A stretch of 64,000 nt of DNA from Symbiodinium natans (taxonomy: Eukaryota; Sar; Dinophyceae; Suessiales; Symbiodiniaceae), in NCBI GenBank assembly GCA_905221605.1, contig CAJNDS010002080.1, positions 1,041,001 through 1,105,000 on the forward strand. Direction: 5' to 3'. The notes beneath the pieces were generated by a model that searched no databases, was not told the origin of the DNA, and saw only the letters and a program-made list of their open reading frames with translations. How positions within the stretch are numbered: the first letter of the stretch is position 1; every line of letters begins with the position of its first letter. The translations under genes were made by a program, and so were the position numbers. Of this stretch, positions 34,047 through 44,824 are shown piece by piece.

Positions 34047-34952
34047 TCAACAGGAGGATCTAGTCTTGCCAGCTTGCCAGATCGCGTTTGTGTGGCGCGC
34101 CTTGAAAAATCTGTCCACAAAGGCTTCGAGATGTACCATGAGCTGACCATGACCTTGCAGAGGGGACGCCCTTCTATGCACACTTGCAGTCAGCAACACT
34201 CCTGCAAGGCGCAAGATGACTGTGCAGGTAGGCCCTCGACAGGACAAGCTCGCATCCGCCAAGGAACAGAGCGCCTGTCCCTGCAGAGGCTGCGCTGAGG
34301 GGCAACCAACCCATGCTGTCCGCGTTGCTACCGTGCTGTGGTGACAACATGTGGCGACCGCATGGTGGGTCCTGCAAATCACTAGCTCCGTGTAGAACGG
34401 CGTTGGATAGCGCATCCAACAGCGGCCTGGCTGCTGAAAGGAGCTTGTAGACGCATGTGGCAGCAAACTGATGCACAAAGCTTCACTTCCACTGAATTGA
34501 ACGTCTTTGTTTAAGAAACCTGTGGGTGCTTCGACAAGAAGAGGTGTGTTCTCGAGTGATTCAACCGAGCATGATATCAACATGATCTCACCGGGACATT
34601 GAAGGGTTTTTTGATTTGAGCATGACTGATCATGCAGAGTTGCTGCAGAATCTGTTTGCGAACATTTCATGGGCCTGGTCATCATACTCGATTCCACAAG
34701 CCTCCACCTTCCGAGCACATCACGGCAACATACTGCAACAGTGGAGGAAGCAGCAGGCAGCTGGATGGAGTCGTCAACTGGCCTCGCGTTGGCCGGCTCC
34801 TGAGGCGAAGGCTGCAGTACCTCTTCCGGCAGAGCGAGGGCTTGGTCAGCTGCCCGTGGCTTCAACATCTTACGCCGTCTAAGATACCCGATTGCAAATG
34901 AAAATGAATGCCTTGAACGTGGCCCGCTCCGAAGCTGCATGAAGCAAAGCAA
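34047..34952 (-). CDS. Long unidentified open frame (301 codons)
   Basis: A stop-free minus frame of 301 codons, long for this base composition. The most protein-like part is at about 34,700-34,880 (ADQALALPEEVLQPSPQEPA). The rest is Cys/Ser-rich, and short plus-strand frames overlap it. It may contain one real exon within a fortuitous extension. No domain was recognised. Confidence 0.3.
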   Translation of the reverse strand: MLCFMQLRSGPRSRHSFSFAIGYLRRRKMLKPRAADQALALPEEVLQPSPQEPANARPVDDSIQLPAASSTVAVCCRDVLGRWRLVESSMMTRPMKCSQTDSAATLHDQSCSNQKTLQCPGEIMLISCSVESLENTPLLVEAPTGFLNKDVQFSGSEALCISLLPHASTSSFQQPGRCWMRYPTPFYTELVICRTHHAVATCCHHSTVATRTAWVGCPSAQPLQGQALCSLADASLSCRGPTCTVILRLAGVLLTASVHRRASPLQGHGQLMVHLEAFVDRFFKARHTNAIWQAGKTRSSC

Positions 34953-36899
34953 TGCCTGCCTGGGACAGCATCAAGGACTCCAAGGACCACTAAGAACCAC
35001 TCCCAAATGCTGCTGCCAACTGCAACCCCGAGGTTTCTGGGGACCAAGCGTAACTGGACACTGCTGGGCCCCGTGCCAGGTTGCACCTCAAGGCCGGCAA
35101 GCTGACGTCGACGTGCAGACAGAGTGCAGCCCGCTTCATGCAGGAAAATGCGTCCAGAGCTGGACACTTCTCATCTGCTTTCACACTTCTCACACCAGCT
35201 GAGCAGCTTCATGCAAGTCTCTGGCACACACGCACACCTCCGCCTGGTGTGATGGATGCTCTCTGGCCCTGGCAGGTTTTGTGCATCGAGCTCCTCAAGA
35301 TGCCCAACCTTGATTCGGGTCAAGAGACGTCGCAAATGCAGTGTGCTTGCACAGGCATCGGGCTAAGGATGCCACACAGTGCGCAGCTGTAGCTTCCACC
35401 ACCGGACCGTTCCAAACCTGCTCTAGAAGGACTCTCAACAGCTCCATCTGCAACTCTGCCAAATGTGAGTATGAAATCCCTCCGGCTTGACTTCAATACT
35501 ACACGGAACACCGGCTGCAACCAAGCTTTGTTTTAAAAGGTGATGTCGCAGCGCTGCAGCGATAGCAAATGGGCTTGAAAGATCTTGAAAGCTCCGCTGG
35601 GCTTCAAACCATGAGTGCTGCAAACGACCACGCTGAGATCGCGCAGTCGACGTGCCCGAAGTGCTGCACCCGCAGCAAGGCCTGTGAGGTGGTGAGATAT
35701 GGTGTCTCATGCGTTCGGCCGCCATGGGGGCCTTGCCTCCTTCGCAGGTAAGCCAATGACAGGAAGGCCTTAGCTCACAAAGTGACCCCGTCGACATCGC
35801 CAACATCCGGCATTTTTCCATTTTTCGCTCGGAGCGCGGCCTCGCGCCCTCACCGCTGCCTCGACATTTCTGCGGCGGGGTCAGAACCGACAGCAGGCCG
35901 AGGCACGGGCATGAGACCACGCGATGTTTGTGATGTGTTGGGCATCGAAGCCTGACAGACCTGGCCGCTTTAGTCTCGACACGATGTGCCACGTGATGCT
36001 TGAATGCACTCCGTGGCGTATGCTAGGGCTCGTGCTGCTGCTCATCGACACGAACATGCCAAACAAGTCCTGGCAAATCGAAGGCACTTTGCGTAGTCAA
36101 GCTATAATTCGCCTCGGCCTCCGGCCGGGAGGTGTCTGGAGCAAGCAAACAAACCCAACACACACCTGTAGGACCTGCCAAAATCGCCTGCAGAGCTGCA
36201 ATCCAATGCCGTGCTGCGAGGGTGGGTTGGGGCAAAAAAGGTGAGGAGTGGTTTTGACGAGGTTTTCTGAGCCCCCCTGCAGCGTCCACGACCTTTTTGC
36301 TGCCATCTTGACTTCTTGGCAGCTCCCACCACCCTACCAAGCTTCAAGTGGCAACACAAGAACATGAGCACAGACGTCAACTGCACCGAAGTTTTTTGCA
36401 CTGCCTGCTGACACTGCAAGCTCAAACAAGGCTTCAGGGGTCCTCCAGCAAGCCTGTACGTCTCCCAAGCTTACTTACGCTGCGGGTTCAAGGACTTCCT
36501 CGACCCGCGATCGCTATCCGCATCTGCAGCCCGACCGTGCGGACTGGATACTCCCAGGTGCGCCTCGTAGACTGCGCTATACTATATACCTAGTTCGGGT
36601 CCTGTACCCTCGAGTGAAATCGTTGCACATCTCTTGGGTTGGGCCGGCGCTGCCAACGCGCAAGCGTTTACAATGCATTCTGCCGAGGGAAGTGAGAGCT
36701 GGTTGCCGGGAAATGCTCGACGATTGCAGCCCTCCTCGTTCATGCTTTCCATTGTGCCGAAGGCCCGCAAAAGGTTGGAGGCATTCTGTGGCATCAGTTC
36801 TGGCCTGGAAGAGGCCCATAGGCCCTCGCTAGCGCTCGTCAGCCCTCGCTCCCTCAGCGAAAGCCTTCATCTCCGCACCTCTTCTTTGCTTGCGTCATG

Positions 36900-37540
36900 A
36901 TCAAGTGGAGCAGAGGCGGGTGGCAATGGCTCGACGTGGCCGTTGCTCAGGCGCTGTTTGACCTACAACGACAACACCAGCAACTCTACGTTCTGTCGCG
37001 ATGCGCTGGAACACGACAAAAATGTGCAAAACACCGTTTCGCAAGCGCACGTCTCCAGTGCCGCCAGAACTACAACTCAACCCCTGAGGCGCCCGCAAAT
37101 CTTGCGCGGAAGAGCTGTCGATACCTTCCTGCGTTTGGAAGGCTGTGCAAGGCTGCTGACTACAGGCTGCGTACTGCGAGAACCAAACGATTCCTGCCCC
37201 AGAGCCGCAAGGGCATCAAGGAATGTCTCCGATCGGAGGGCCGAGCTTGCCATGGCCTGTGACCTCTGCGACATGCTGAATGACACCTCACGGGACCTCA
37301 CATGCAAGAACCCAGCGCCAGGGCCGCCGCAAGTTGGATGGGCCCTGCGAATCAAAGCTGGCCATCTGTTCCAAAGCCTCTCCGAGACTCAACCCACTAC
37401 CTTCGTCCTGCAGACTTCCACAGCTCTGCCTATCTCTGCCTGGTGCGCTGCCACCTCCATCGTGAACCCACTGGCATGCTGCAGCTTCGCAACCGCTCGG
37501 GCAACGTTTGACCTGCGACTGTTTCTGATCAGTCACTGAC
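36900..37540 (-). CDS. Exon-like segments, possibly nuclear protein
   Basis: Minus frames at about 37,380-37,440 (DEGSGLSLGEALEQMASFDS) and about 37,077-37,290 (MASSALRSETFLDALAALGQ, then PSKRRKVS, which resembles a basic nuclear localisation signal) have coding-like composition. The 198-residue plus-strand frame over the same bases is Thr/Arg/Cys-rich and is probably the shadow. Family not recognised. Confidence 0.35.
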
Positions 37541-38519
37541 CTGTTTGCGCTCGCGGGCAGGACTGGGACACAAGCAAATCTCGTGGCGAGGAGCTTCTGG
37601 CATGGAAGCCCTGCACAAGCAGGTTTGAGAGCCTCAAACGAGTGCGTTGACTATTCCAGCGCCTGCCATGACGCAGCCATGAATGGCACGTGGAGGAAGT
37701 GGGGTGTGGCAAAGCTCCAGGTGCCGTTGGACGGATTCTGCGCCGTGAGCCTCGTGAGTACTGCCACTGACACATGATGCTTCGTGACATGCTGCTCGTG
37801 CATGTCAAGTTCGGCTAGCTTGTGGAACTGCAGCTGTAAGGACAACTGCCAATCTGAGCACCTTGCTCATGGAGCAGCATGGTCGCAGCATGAGCAGCAA
37901 CGACAGCCGGTGAGGCATCAGCCGAGAGCAGCGTAGCATACTCCCAAACCTTCGGGTCCAACTGCGGTCCACGTGTGGATTGTTGGCTGTGAACGTGGAG
38001 TTGCGAGCACTTCTTCCCTGATGTGACCAATAGCAATCCAAGTATGTGAGAGAGAGAGAGAGAGGGAGTCGGCAAGGCTGGGGCGAGATTGGCCAAACCC
38101 TGGGGCACGAAGTCAGCTATGCCTTGGCATTTCGTCGCACGTGGATGACATCATGGTGGTCGCTGCACATCCGCAAAACTGCTGCAGGAGCAAATGCGCA
38201 GACAAACTCAATGAAGTGATCCCGCTGTATGAAGGCGAGCAGCATATTGAAGTGTACCACACGATTGCACCTGGAAGCTGAAAGAAATCAGAACCCTGTC
38301 TGCAGCTCTCTACAGCTGTCAACAACCAATGCCATAATTATCAATCATCCCCATACCCAACACGCAGTACGCAAGCCAGCACGACCATGACCACAAATTC
38401 GTTTCGGCCCGGGGGCCGAGAGGCGTCTGGAACAAGCAGACCAGCCCAAAAATTGGCACACCCACCCGGTCCGCATACAGGCCAGCCAAGCCTCAATAGT
38501 CACTCAAATCACTTCAGGG

Positions 38520-38835
38520 TGTCGACGAGGTTTGAGGGGCTTGGTGCTTTACGGTTGAAGGTTGTGGCCTTGTGGCTTTAATCTAAGGTTTCGGGGTTTA
38601 CGAGTTTAGGCTTGGGGTCGGGGGAGGGGAGGACTTTAAAGGTTTACGCTTCAAAAGGAGGCTGCGGGTTTAGGTGCATGGATGTCAGAACAGGAAATAG
38701 GCTTCAAGGTTTCAGGATGGAAGGGTTTAGGCGTTTGCGAGTTTAAAGGTGTAAAGGTGTGGAGCTCCAAAGATTTGCATTCAGTGCTGGTAAAGCGTTA
38801 GGGATTAGGTGCCAAGGGTTTTTGGGTTTGGGGGA
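38520..38835. repeat. Degenerate TTTAGGG-like tract
   Basis: Many imperfect units of the type GGTTTACG, GGTTTAGG and GGTTTCGG in one orientation, strongly diverged from TTTAGGG. No exon is visible inside. Around it, 37.9-41.4 kb otherwise shows no supportable gene, only a short (GA)n run at about 38,048-38,066. Confidence 0.6.
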
Positions 38836-41394
38836 TTTGAGGAAAATCACAAGCGAGCAGGGTACAGAAACTACGAGAAAAGGTACAGGCGACGAGAAGC
38901 GAAAAGTCGCAAGCGATTGCTGGAGACAAAAACACAAGCGAACGCAGCTTCTCCCTAAAACTCGAACTTCAGAGGGACGCCATACAGAAAATTGCTAAGC
39001 GACAACCCCAGCTAGGATCCAAAGAACCGTTAGGCCCCGTTAGGCTTTAGAATACACATCTGCTCCCTCCAACCCCCGCACAGCCTGCACACTCTCCCCA
39101 GATGGAGAGCAGCTTCCCAGCACCATGCGGGCCGAAAAGATGGGGAATTATGAGTATACGTCTGGGACGTGCCCCCAGGAGACAGGTAGTTGGGGGATGG
39201 ACTCCCCACGTTTGCATCCGAAGGCACATGATTGTCTACAAATAAGCTGGCACGGCACGCGACAAACCCTTGCGCAAACAGTGCCGAGTGCACGAACATG
39301 CTCGAACACTACAGACACTCCCTGTTTCGTTCTTGATGTCGATTCCTGGACCTAGCTAATGCTCCAGATTTGCTTCTGCATTTGCTTGGCAATGTGCTTG
39401 GACCTTTCTTTATTCACACCGACCACTCCTTCGCAAATTCTTAGTTTGTTATGCAAGTTCTTGCTTTGGCATGCAGCTCTTTCTCTCTCACACTGGAAGA
39501 CTAGCAGCTTCATCCCTAAACAGAAAATTCCAACAACTGCGTGTGAGATACTCGTGCTGGCAATTGTTGGTTTTTCTCTTGAATGGTTGTTCTCATTTTC
39601 TGCCACCAGTAGGCACTCCTTTTTCAATGAAATCTTCAAGTCTGGAGCCTGGTCATGCAATCACAATCTCAAACCTTGCAAATCGGAAGAAGATGCAAAC
39701 CAATACAAGCCAGTGGCACTGAACGAAGGTTGGTGAGGAAATGCCACCTTGGCATGGGCCTTAAAGGAACAAGGATAACAAGGTGATGCAGAAAAAACGT
39801 GCTTTTCGTGCGGTCTTCTGAGGCGTCTCACCCGAGCCAGATTTGCTGAGTTCTGCTGGGAGCAGCCTGACGTGTGGCAGATGACAGCAAGTGCCGCCAA
39901 CACTCCGCATGGTAGTTGGCCCCGCGCCGTGCATCTGCATCAGTCCCTGACTTGCAACAGCATCGAGTACAGCTTCGCCTGTCCGCACAGGTGCCGAACT
40001 GACGAAGCCGTCCGATGGCGTGCGGCTTTTGAAGCGTCCATCCGACCCGGGCCCCACACCCCCTTACGCCTCCCACATCCCAGCCTTTGCAAGCCGGCGA
40101 ACTTAATTTGACTTCCGGGTTTGGCTGGTTTCAAGGTGTCTGGAGCTTGGAGCTTCCAGGAGCTTCCAGTGGGGAGTTTTTGCCCAGTCCTGCAGCCTCA
40201 TCTGCACGTTTCGGGGAACCTGCCCCCAAGGTGTCCCTGACTCGCAGCGCGCAGCCTTGCTTCGGGATTGCCCGAGAACACCCCAATACGCAAATCGTGC
40301 TTGCAATATCGCCCCGTTAGTAGACTTTTGTATCCATTTCCACGGTGGGGGGCAAAACACTGTTGCTACCAAGAAGATGTTGCGACAAAGGATGTTCATG
40401 CCAAGAACAAAGTCTGCCAGGCCTCGCATCTCAAGTCTTCCAGACGACCAAGCCAATTTTGCCAGTGCGGTTGGCGTGAGCTCGACCTTGTTGTAAGAGG
40501 ACTGAAAGACACTGTTGATACCTTATTTCAAAGTACAAATCCCACGTAAGATCAGGGCCACAAGCAGTACGGCTCGACTCGTGATGACCGACAGAGTCAG
40601 TCACTCACCAGCCAGCGCTTTCGCAGGAGATCAAGCAAGATTTGCCAGGTCCACCTCATCATGAACATCATGAACATCGCTGCATTACAAAGATTGAAGA
40701 GATGACAGCTTGCTTGAAATCGATGGAACTGTCCCTGGATAGGAACATCATGAGCTTGGGAATCTGACCGCCTCAGGCTCTGAGATCAGCTCGCGTGCTG
40801 CATACCTCCAAGCAAACCCTGAACCCGAAAACATCCCCCCAAACTTGCTGAATCATCCGACATTAAACATACAGAAGGTGCAGGGTGCTCTCGATCAGCG
40901 GCATGCTTAGATGCGCGGCTGCAGCGAGTCTCCAGGCGCCTCAGCTCGTCCGGTTGTCGTGCTCTTGGCAACAAGCACGAAAGTCCGAAAACCCCGTTCA
41001 GAGGCTCCAGCTATCTGCAGGATTCGGTGGTCTGCGCTGTGCCAGAGTATGTGTGGCAGCGGAGGCCAAGACCCCTGCAAGGGATGCTTTGTGCAACGCG
41101 TGTCTTTTTAATTCAGGTCGGAGTTTGACACAGCATCCATGAGCACTGGCTCCTGGCAAGACCTCATCTTGCGGCACCAGGAGAGCTGCTTCCCTTGCCA
41201 GGCCTTGTGTTGGATGACGGAAACCAAACAGGCCGAGGCAGAAAACAAAGCAGCACGAGCCGGAAAACAAAACAGTGCGAGTCAGATAGCAGGGGGAAAA
41301 CAGGAGTTGAGCTTGACCAGCCAAAACCCTGAAACCTTCAAAGTCCTCAACCTTGAATTCACTTAGCAGCCCTACCCCGAACCTTGAAGTCATG

Positions 41395-41440
41395 AACCCT
41401 AATCCCTAAACCCTGAACCCTAAAACCGAAACCCTAGCAC
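41395..41440. repeat. CCCTAAA-orientation telomere-like units
   Basis: Imperfect CCCTAAA, CCCTGAA and CCGAAA units, in inverted orientation to the TTTAGGG array about 90 bp to the right. The sequence after them (AGCACATCCGAGGTCAT...AGGACTTCCGGG) recurs, diverged, at about 51,823-51,870 beside the other telomere-like tract. Confidence 0.8.
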
Positions 41441-41533
41441 ATCCGAGGTCATACCGTTTAGGACTTCCGGGGGGCCGGAGAATTAAATTAGGATTTTTTG
41501 TTTTTTTTGGGAGTTTTTTTTGTTTTTTGCTTT

Positions 41534-41656
41534 GGGGTTTAGGGTTTAGGGTTTAGGGTTTAGGGTTTCGGGTTTAGGGTTTAGGGTTTAGGGTCTAAGG
41601 TCTAGGGTCTAGGGTCTAGGGTCTAGGGTTTAGGGTTTAGGGTTTAGGGTTTCGGG
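41534..41656. repeat. Interstitial TTTAGGG array, left part
   Basis: About seventeen units, including TTTCGGG and TCTAGGG variants. The array ends at TTTCGGG exactly where the retrotransposon LTR begins, and TCGGG is repeated on the other side of the element, so the array was probably continuous with 51,225-51,563 before insertion. Confidence 0.95.
41652..41656. repeat. Target-site duplication TCGGG, left copy
   Basis: TCGGG directly precedes the LTR starting at 41,657. The same five bases directly follow the other LTR at 51,225-51,229. A 5-bp duplication is typical of LTR-retrotransposon integration. Confidence 0.85.
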
Positions 41657-41955
41657 TACGGGGGGCAACCAAAGGGGGAACGGGATCAACCCCAAAGACC
41701 GCCCAGAACTTATATTCCCCAGATCGACCAGCACAACAAACACAGAACACGGACCAGGAGAACCAGGGAAGGGAGTAAAGGAGGCCTATGCCTAAGCACC
41801 TAGGAACCAACCCCAACCCCAACCACGCGGGCTCTACCCTTTTTGAGCTTATGGCCTCAGTACTTCTGGCCATCCTTGAGCCAAAGACCACCGGGCACAT
41901 TGACCCTTTTCTTTAACCTTCCATTCAATACCTGAATACAACCTGCAGCTCCGCA
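41657..41955 (-). repeat. 3' LTR (299 bp)
   Basis: Identical to 50,926-51,224 except at two bases (GCCCAGAACT versus GCCCACAACT, and TTCAATACC versus TTCAATTCC). Minus-strand sense carries TTTGGCTCAAG, the last 11 bases of the conserved dinoflagellate spliced leader, and a TATA-like AATATAAG about 60-70 bases before its end. Confidence 0.93.
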
Positions 41956-41967
41956 CTCCCCCTGTCC
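41956..41967 (-). promoter_or_regulatory. Polypurine tract of the LTR element
   Basis: Minus-strand GGACAGGGGGAG abuts the first base of the 3' LTR, the expected position for the plus-strand primer of reverse transcription. Confidence 0.8.
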
Positions 41968-42306
41968 TAGGATTTTCCTAGGACACTAGCTGGAGGTGCA
42001 GATTTTCGGCCAAAAGCTGCCATTACGGCAGCAGCCAGCTGCTTGGAATGCATCTTGTGGTTTAACGTCTTCCAGGACGAGTGAAATATATCACTTCTTC
42101 GAAGACCTTTTCAGCCTTCTTCACCACGAACCGCGGTCTTCACTACCCTAAAGGCTATAAACTCTCTACTATCAGGGATTTCCATACCCTTAACAGTAAA
42201 CCCGACTCCTTTTTCCTTGACTCATTGGTCTTTCCACCAACCATTCTGCAAATTGTCACCAACACCAGGAAAAGGAACTAACGCGCGTCCCATCTTTGAA
42301 AACCAG

Positions 42307-43101
42307 TCACTTGTTTGTCTCCCGACCAGCTTCGCAGATCTTATGCAGCTGCACCAAAATGCTCTCCAGATCTCGAACTTGAACCACCGGATCAGTCAAA
42401 CATCGCTGAATGGAGGACACCAATCCTTCTCGTCGCGCTTCCTCTATCGCTTTGCACGACGCGGTCTCCTGCGGCGTGACAGTAACTGATTCTGAGGCAA
42501 CGGAAACTGAAGCTTGTCCCCTCTTCACAGACTCTCCTCCTTCATTTGGTGCTGCATCCCTTTTCTTGGGACTAGGTGCCTTCTCCTTCTTTTGTAACCG
42601 ACTTGCAGAACTGCCAGGTTTTGATCGCACTCGATGAGAAGAAGCTTTTTCCCCCTTTTGAATCGAGGGTTTTTCAACCTCGGAAACTGCTGCCTTTTTT
42701 GCTTCCACCGGAGTGGCACCAATTGGCCTCTTTTTTGGCCTTGGAACCAACACGGTATATGGATCATGTGTTGCAGCAAGCCTCCTCTTCTTTCGGCTCT
42801 TCTCTGGCTGCTCATCCACCTCGACGATCACTTCTGTGACCTCTGGTACCACCTCCTCCTCAACTGCAGGTTCACCAGCGACCTCTTCTTCCAAAGGTCT
42901 TTTTGTTCCACCATTGGGGTCGCTTCCACCATCCAGCTGAGCGTTTTCGTACCAGATTCTTAAATCATTCACCCATTCCTCAACCTCTTCCAGCGGGATA
43001 TCAACGGATCTCACCACCTCATACAGTTCCAGCGCGGATAACATCTTATCCGTCCACGAAAGCCACTCTGAGTTTTTCTGATCATCATCAGTTATCTTCA
43101 A
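42307..43101 (-). CDS. Retroelement ORF: acidic/Lys-rich C-terminal tail
   Basis: Encodes about 264 residues ending at 42,307: an N-terminal part rich in Trp and Leu (SEWLSWTDKMLSALELYEVV), an acidic Glu/Val stretch (VEEEVVPEVTEVIVEVDEQP), a strongly basic low-complexity part with several KKRR / PKKR clusters, and a C-terminal helix. The first listed codon is TTG. The frame is open further upstream (EGEPIFKLLK), overlapping the CCCH ORF in another frame, so the two were probably one continuous protein. Likely RNA/DNA-binding tail of a Gag-like polyprotein. Confidence 0.6.
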   Translation of the reverse strand: MKITDDDQKNSEWLSWTDKMLSALELYEVVRSVDIPLEEVEEWVNDLRIWYENAQLDGGSDPNGGTKRPLEEEVAGEPAVEEEVVPEVTEVIVEVDEQPEKSRKKRRLAATHDPYTVLVPRPKKRPIGATPVEAKKAAVSEVEKPSIQKGEKASSHRVRSKPGSSASRLQKKEKAPSPKKRDAAPNEGGESVKRGQASVSVASESVTVTPQETASCKAIEEARREGLVSSIQRCLTDPVVQVRDLESILVQLHKICEAGRETNK

Positions 43102-43500
43102 GAGCTTGAAAATCGGCTCCCCTTCATAACGGTCGATGTCGTCCTCCCACCAGACATGTATGACACCGCTTCGGTAATGAGGTTGCTCTTGTGGGTTTCC
43201 TCATCATATTCCATTTCTTCACCAAGATCTTCTCCCCTTTCTGGAGAAAACCTCCTTCCACCATCGCCCTTCGTGGGACGATCCCTTGGTGGTGTAGCCG
43301 GCGACCTTGGCCTCTCATGCTCAAATACGCACCGATCGCCTCGCTTGCATCTTCCCGTTTGAAAAAACGGAATACATCTCACCCCAGCTGTATCGTGTGA
43401 GAACCTGCATTCTTGTCCAGCGTGGCACCCACGTCCGTCCACATGATATTTGCACCAATATGAGGCTAATACCACATCCTCATTGGAACCCCTCTTCCCA
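43098..43500 (-). CDS. Retroelement ORF: two CCCH zinc fingers
   Basis: Contains CKYHVDGRGCHAGQECRFSH (CX8CX5CX3H) and CIPFFQTGRCKRGDRCVFEH (CX8CX5CX3H) spaced 12 residues apart, then an Arg/Pro-rich linker. CCCH fingers of this spacing bind single-stranded RNA in many eukaryotic proteins and could play the nucleocapsid role normally filled by CCHC knuckles. The frame extends upstream of 43,475 without an ATG (NEDVVLASYWCKYH). Another minus frame at 43,466-43,732 (SLDEPLVVSSSGEISGALPS) probably precedes it after a frame change. Confidence 0.75.
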
Positions 43501-43734
43501 TAGAAGATGCTGGGAGTGAAACGACTGGTGACACTGGAATCGATGGCAAAGCGCCAGAAATCTCTCCGGAAGAGGAAACGACCAGTGGTTCGTCAAGACT
43601 GTCTGGCACAAGAATGTTCTTGTGGTCGGTGTATTCTCGAGTTGCTTCCAATTGGGATTTTTCGATGCAAGACCGCACAACTGGGAGAATCTTTGACAGC
43701 ACGAAGGGGTATCCTGGTGAAGGACCGAACAATG

Positions 43735-44285
43735 ATGATGATTTGATTTCCTCTAAGAGGAACTTACCCTGGATCTCTGAAGATTACCTCGATGGAGTGG
43801 TGTCAAAAAAGATGGAAATGTCTTCAGATATGGATGTGCTGGATGGGTTTGTTCCGGAAAGTGAGGGACAGTTGGAAAAGGTAGAGGTGGAGAATGTAGC
43901 TGCCTCTAGAGTCCTGAGAGCTCTTTGGTTGAAAGGGTTTAGGGCTGGTCAAAGGAAGTTGTATCGTGTTGGGAAGTTGAGAAGTCAAGTTGGTAGGACA
44001 ATGATTCCGGCCAATCGGGTATGGAGCTTTAAAGGTAGGAAACCTTCTTTGAAGATGCTCAAAAAACATGGATTGGTTGTATTTGGCTCAGAAATCAGAG
44101 GAAAACCAATCATGGGACTGGGGGAGTATCAAGAGGGTTTTCCAGGAAGTTCCACTGAAGCATCCACAAATAGCACCTTGGGTAAAAGAGGTAGTTCTCC
44201 AGATCATGGCAATGTCCATGTAGTGTGGGATTGTTCAATGGACCGTCTTGAGGCAGAACGTTTGTCAAAAAGGAGACAAGGTATC
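43735..44285 (+). CDS. Plus-strand open frame inside the retroelement, antisense to its other ORFs
   Basis: Open plus frame whose composition is protein-like (PWISEDYLDGVVSKKMEM, ASRVLRALWLKGFRAGQRKL, VGRTMIPANRVWSFKGRKPS), while the minus frames over the same bases are Pro/Ser/His-rich and broken. All neighbouring retroelement ORFs run on the minus strand. A small internal inversion, or an independent antisense ORF, would explain this. No domain recognised. Confidence 0.5.
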
Positions 44286-44287
44286 TG

Positions 44288-44824
44288 CTATTGGTGTTCA
44301 TTGATCCCTTGTCCAAGAACCGCATCTTGCTGTCCAGAGATCTCCAGCACCATCCCTGAAGGATCCACTTCTACATCATCATCATCGTCCATTCTTTTCC
44401 AAAGATCCTCCAACTCATCAGCACACGTCGCCGCTTGAAGGAATTCCATCAATTGATCCCTTCCGCGCTGCCAGTTAAATTCTGAGTTCGCCACCGTCCC
44501 TTGGCCTCCTATAGTAAGGAACGGGAAAACCAATCTTGCTAGCCTAGCCATAAGTTCAACATGAACTTCCATGCCTGGAATACGGCTCCAATCGTAGGCT
44601 ATTGCCTCCATGGCAGTTCCAAACCTTTCTGTATTTCTGAATTCCTTTTCTAGGCCAGGAGATAGCAATACACCCATCACCGAAAGAGGATAATTTCCCA
44701 CTGCTGCCAAACACGGAGCATTATGGAACGGATGATGCAAATCACCATAATGTCCTTCATCTCTCCTTTGTATAAGGAGTCTCCCAGTCTCCAACTGGGC
44801 ATTCAGTTCATCCACCTGAATCAT
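44288..44824 (-). CDS. Retroelement ORF of unknown function
   Basis: About 178 residues with regular composition (MEAIAYDWSRIPGMEVHVEL, RLVFPFLTIGGQGTVANSEF) and a C-terminal acidic run (MDDDDDVEVD). It overlaps the upstream ORF by 17 bp. At the overlap minus sense reads GAAATGAATGATTC, and deleting one AATG would fuse the frames as ICAEM then IQVDELNAQL, suggesting a 4-bp duplication. Helical organisation is compatible with a capsid-like Gag domain, but this is speculation. Confidence 0.55.
   Translation of the reverse strand: MIQVDELNAQLETGRLLIQRRDEGHYGDLHHPFHNAPCLAAVGNYPLSVMGVLLSPGLEKEFRNTERFGTAMEAIAYDWSRIPGMEVHVELMARLARLVFPFLTIGGQGTVANSEFNWQRGRDQLMEFLQAATCADELEDLWKRMDDDDDVEVDPSGMVLEISGQQDAVLGQGINEHQ

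Noticed and set aside
41637-41900. 87-codon minus frame inside the LTR, also present in the other LTR
   Set aside because: It ends in telomere-repeat-derived residues and lies across LTR regulatory sequence; no domain.
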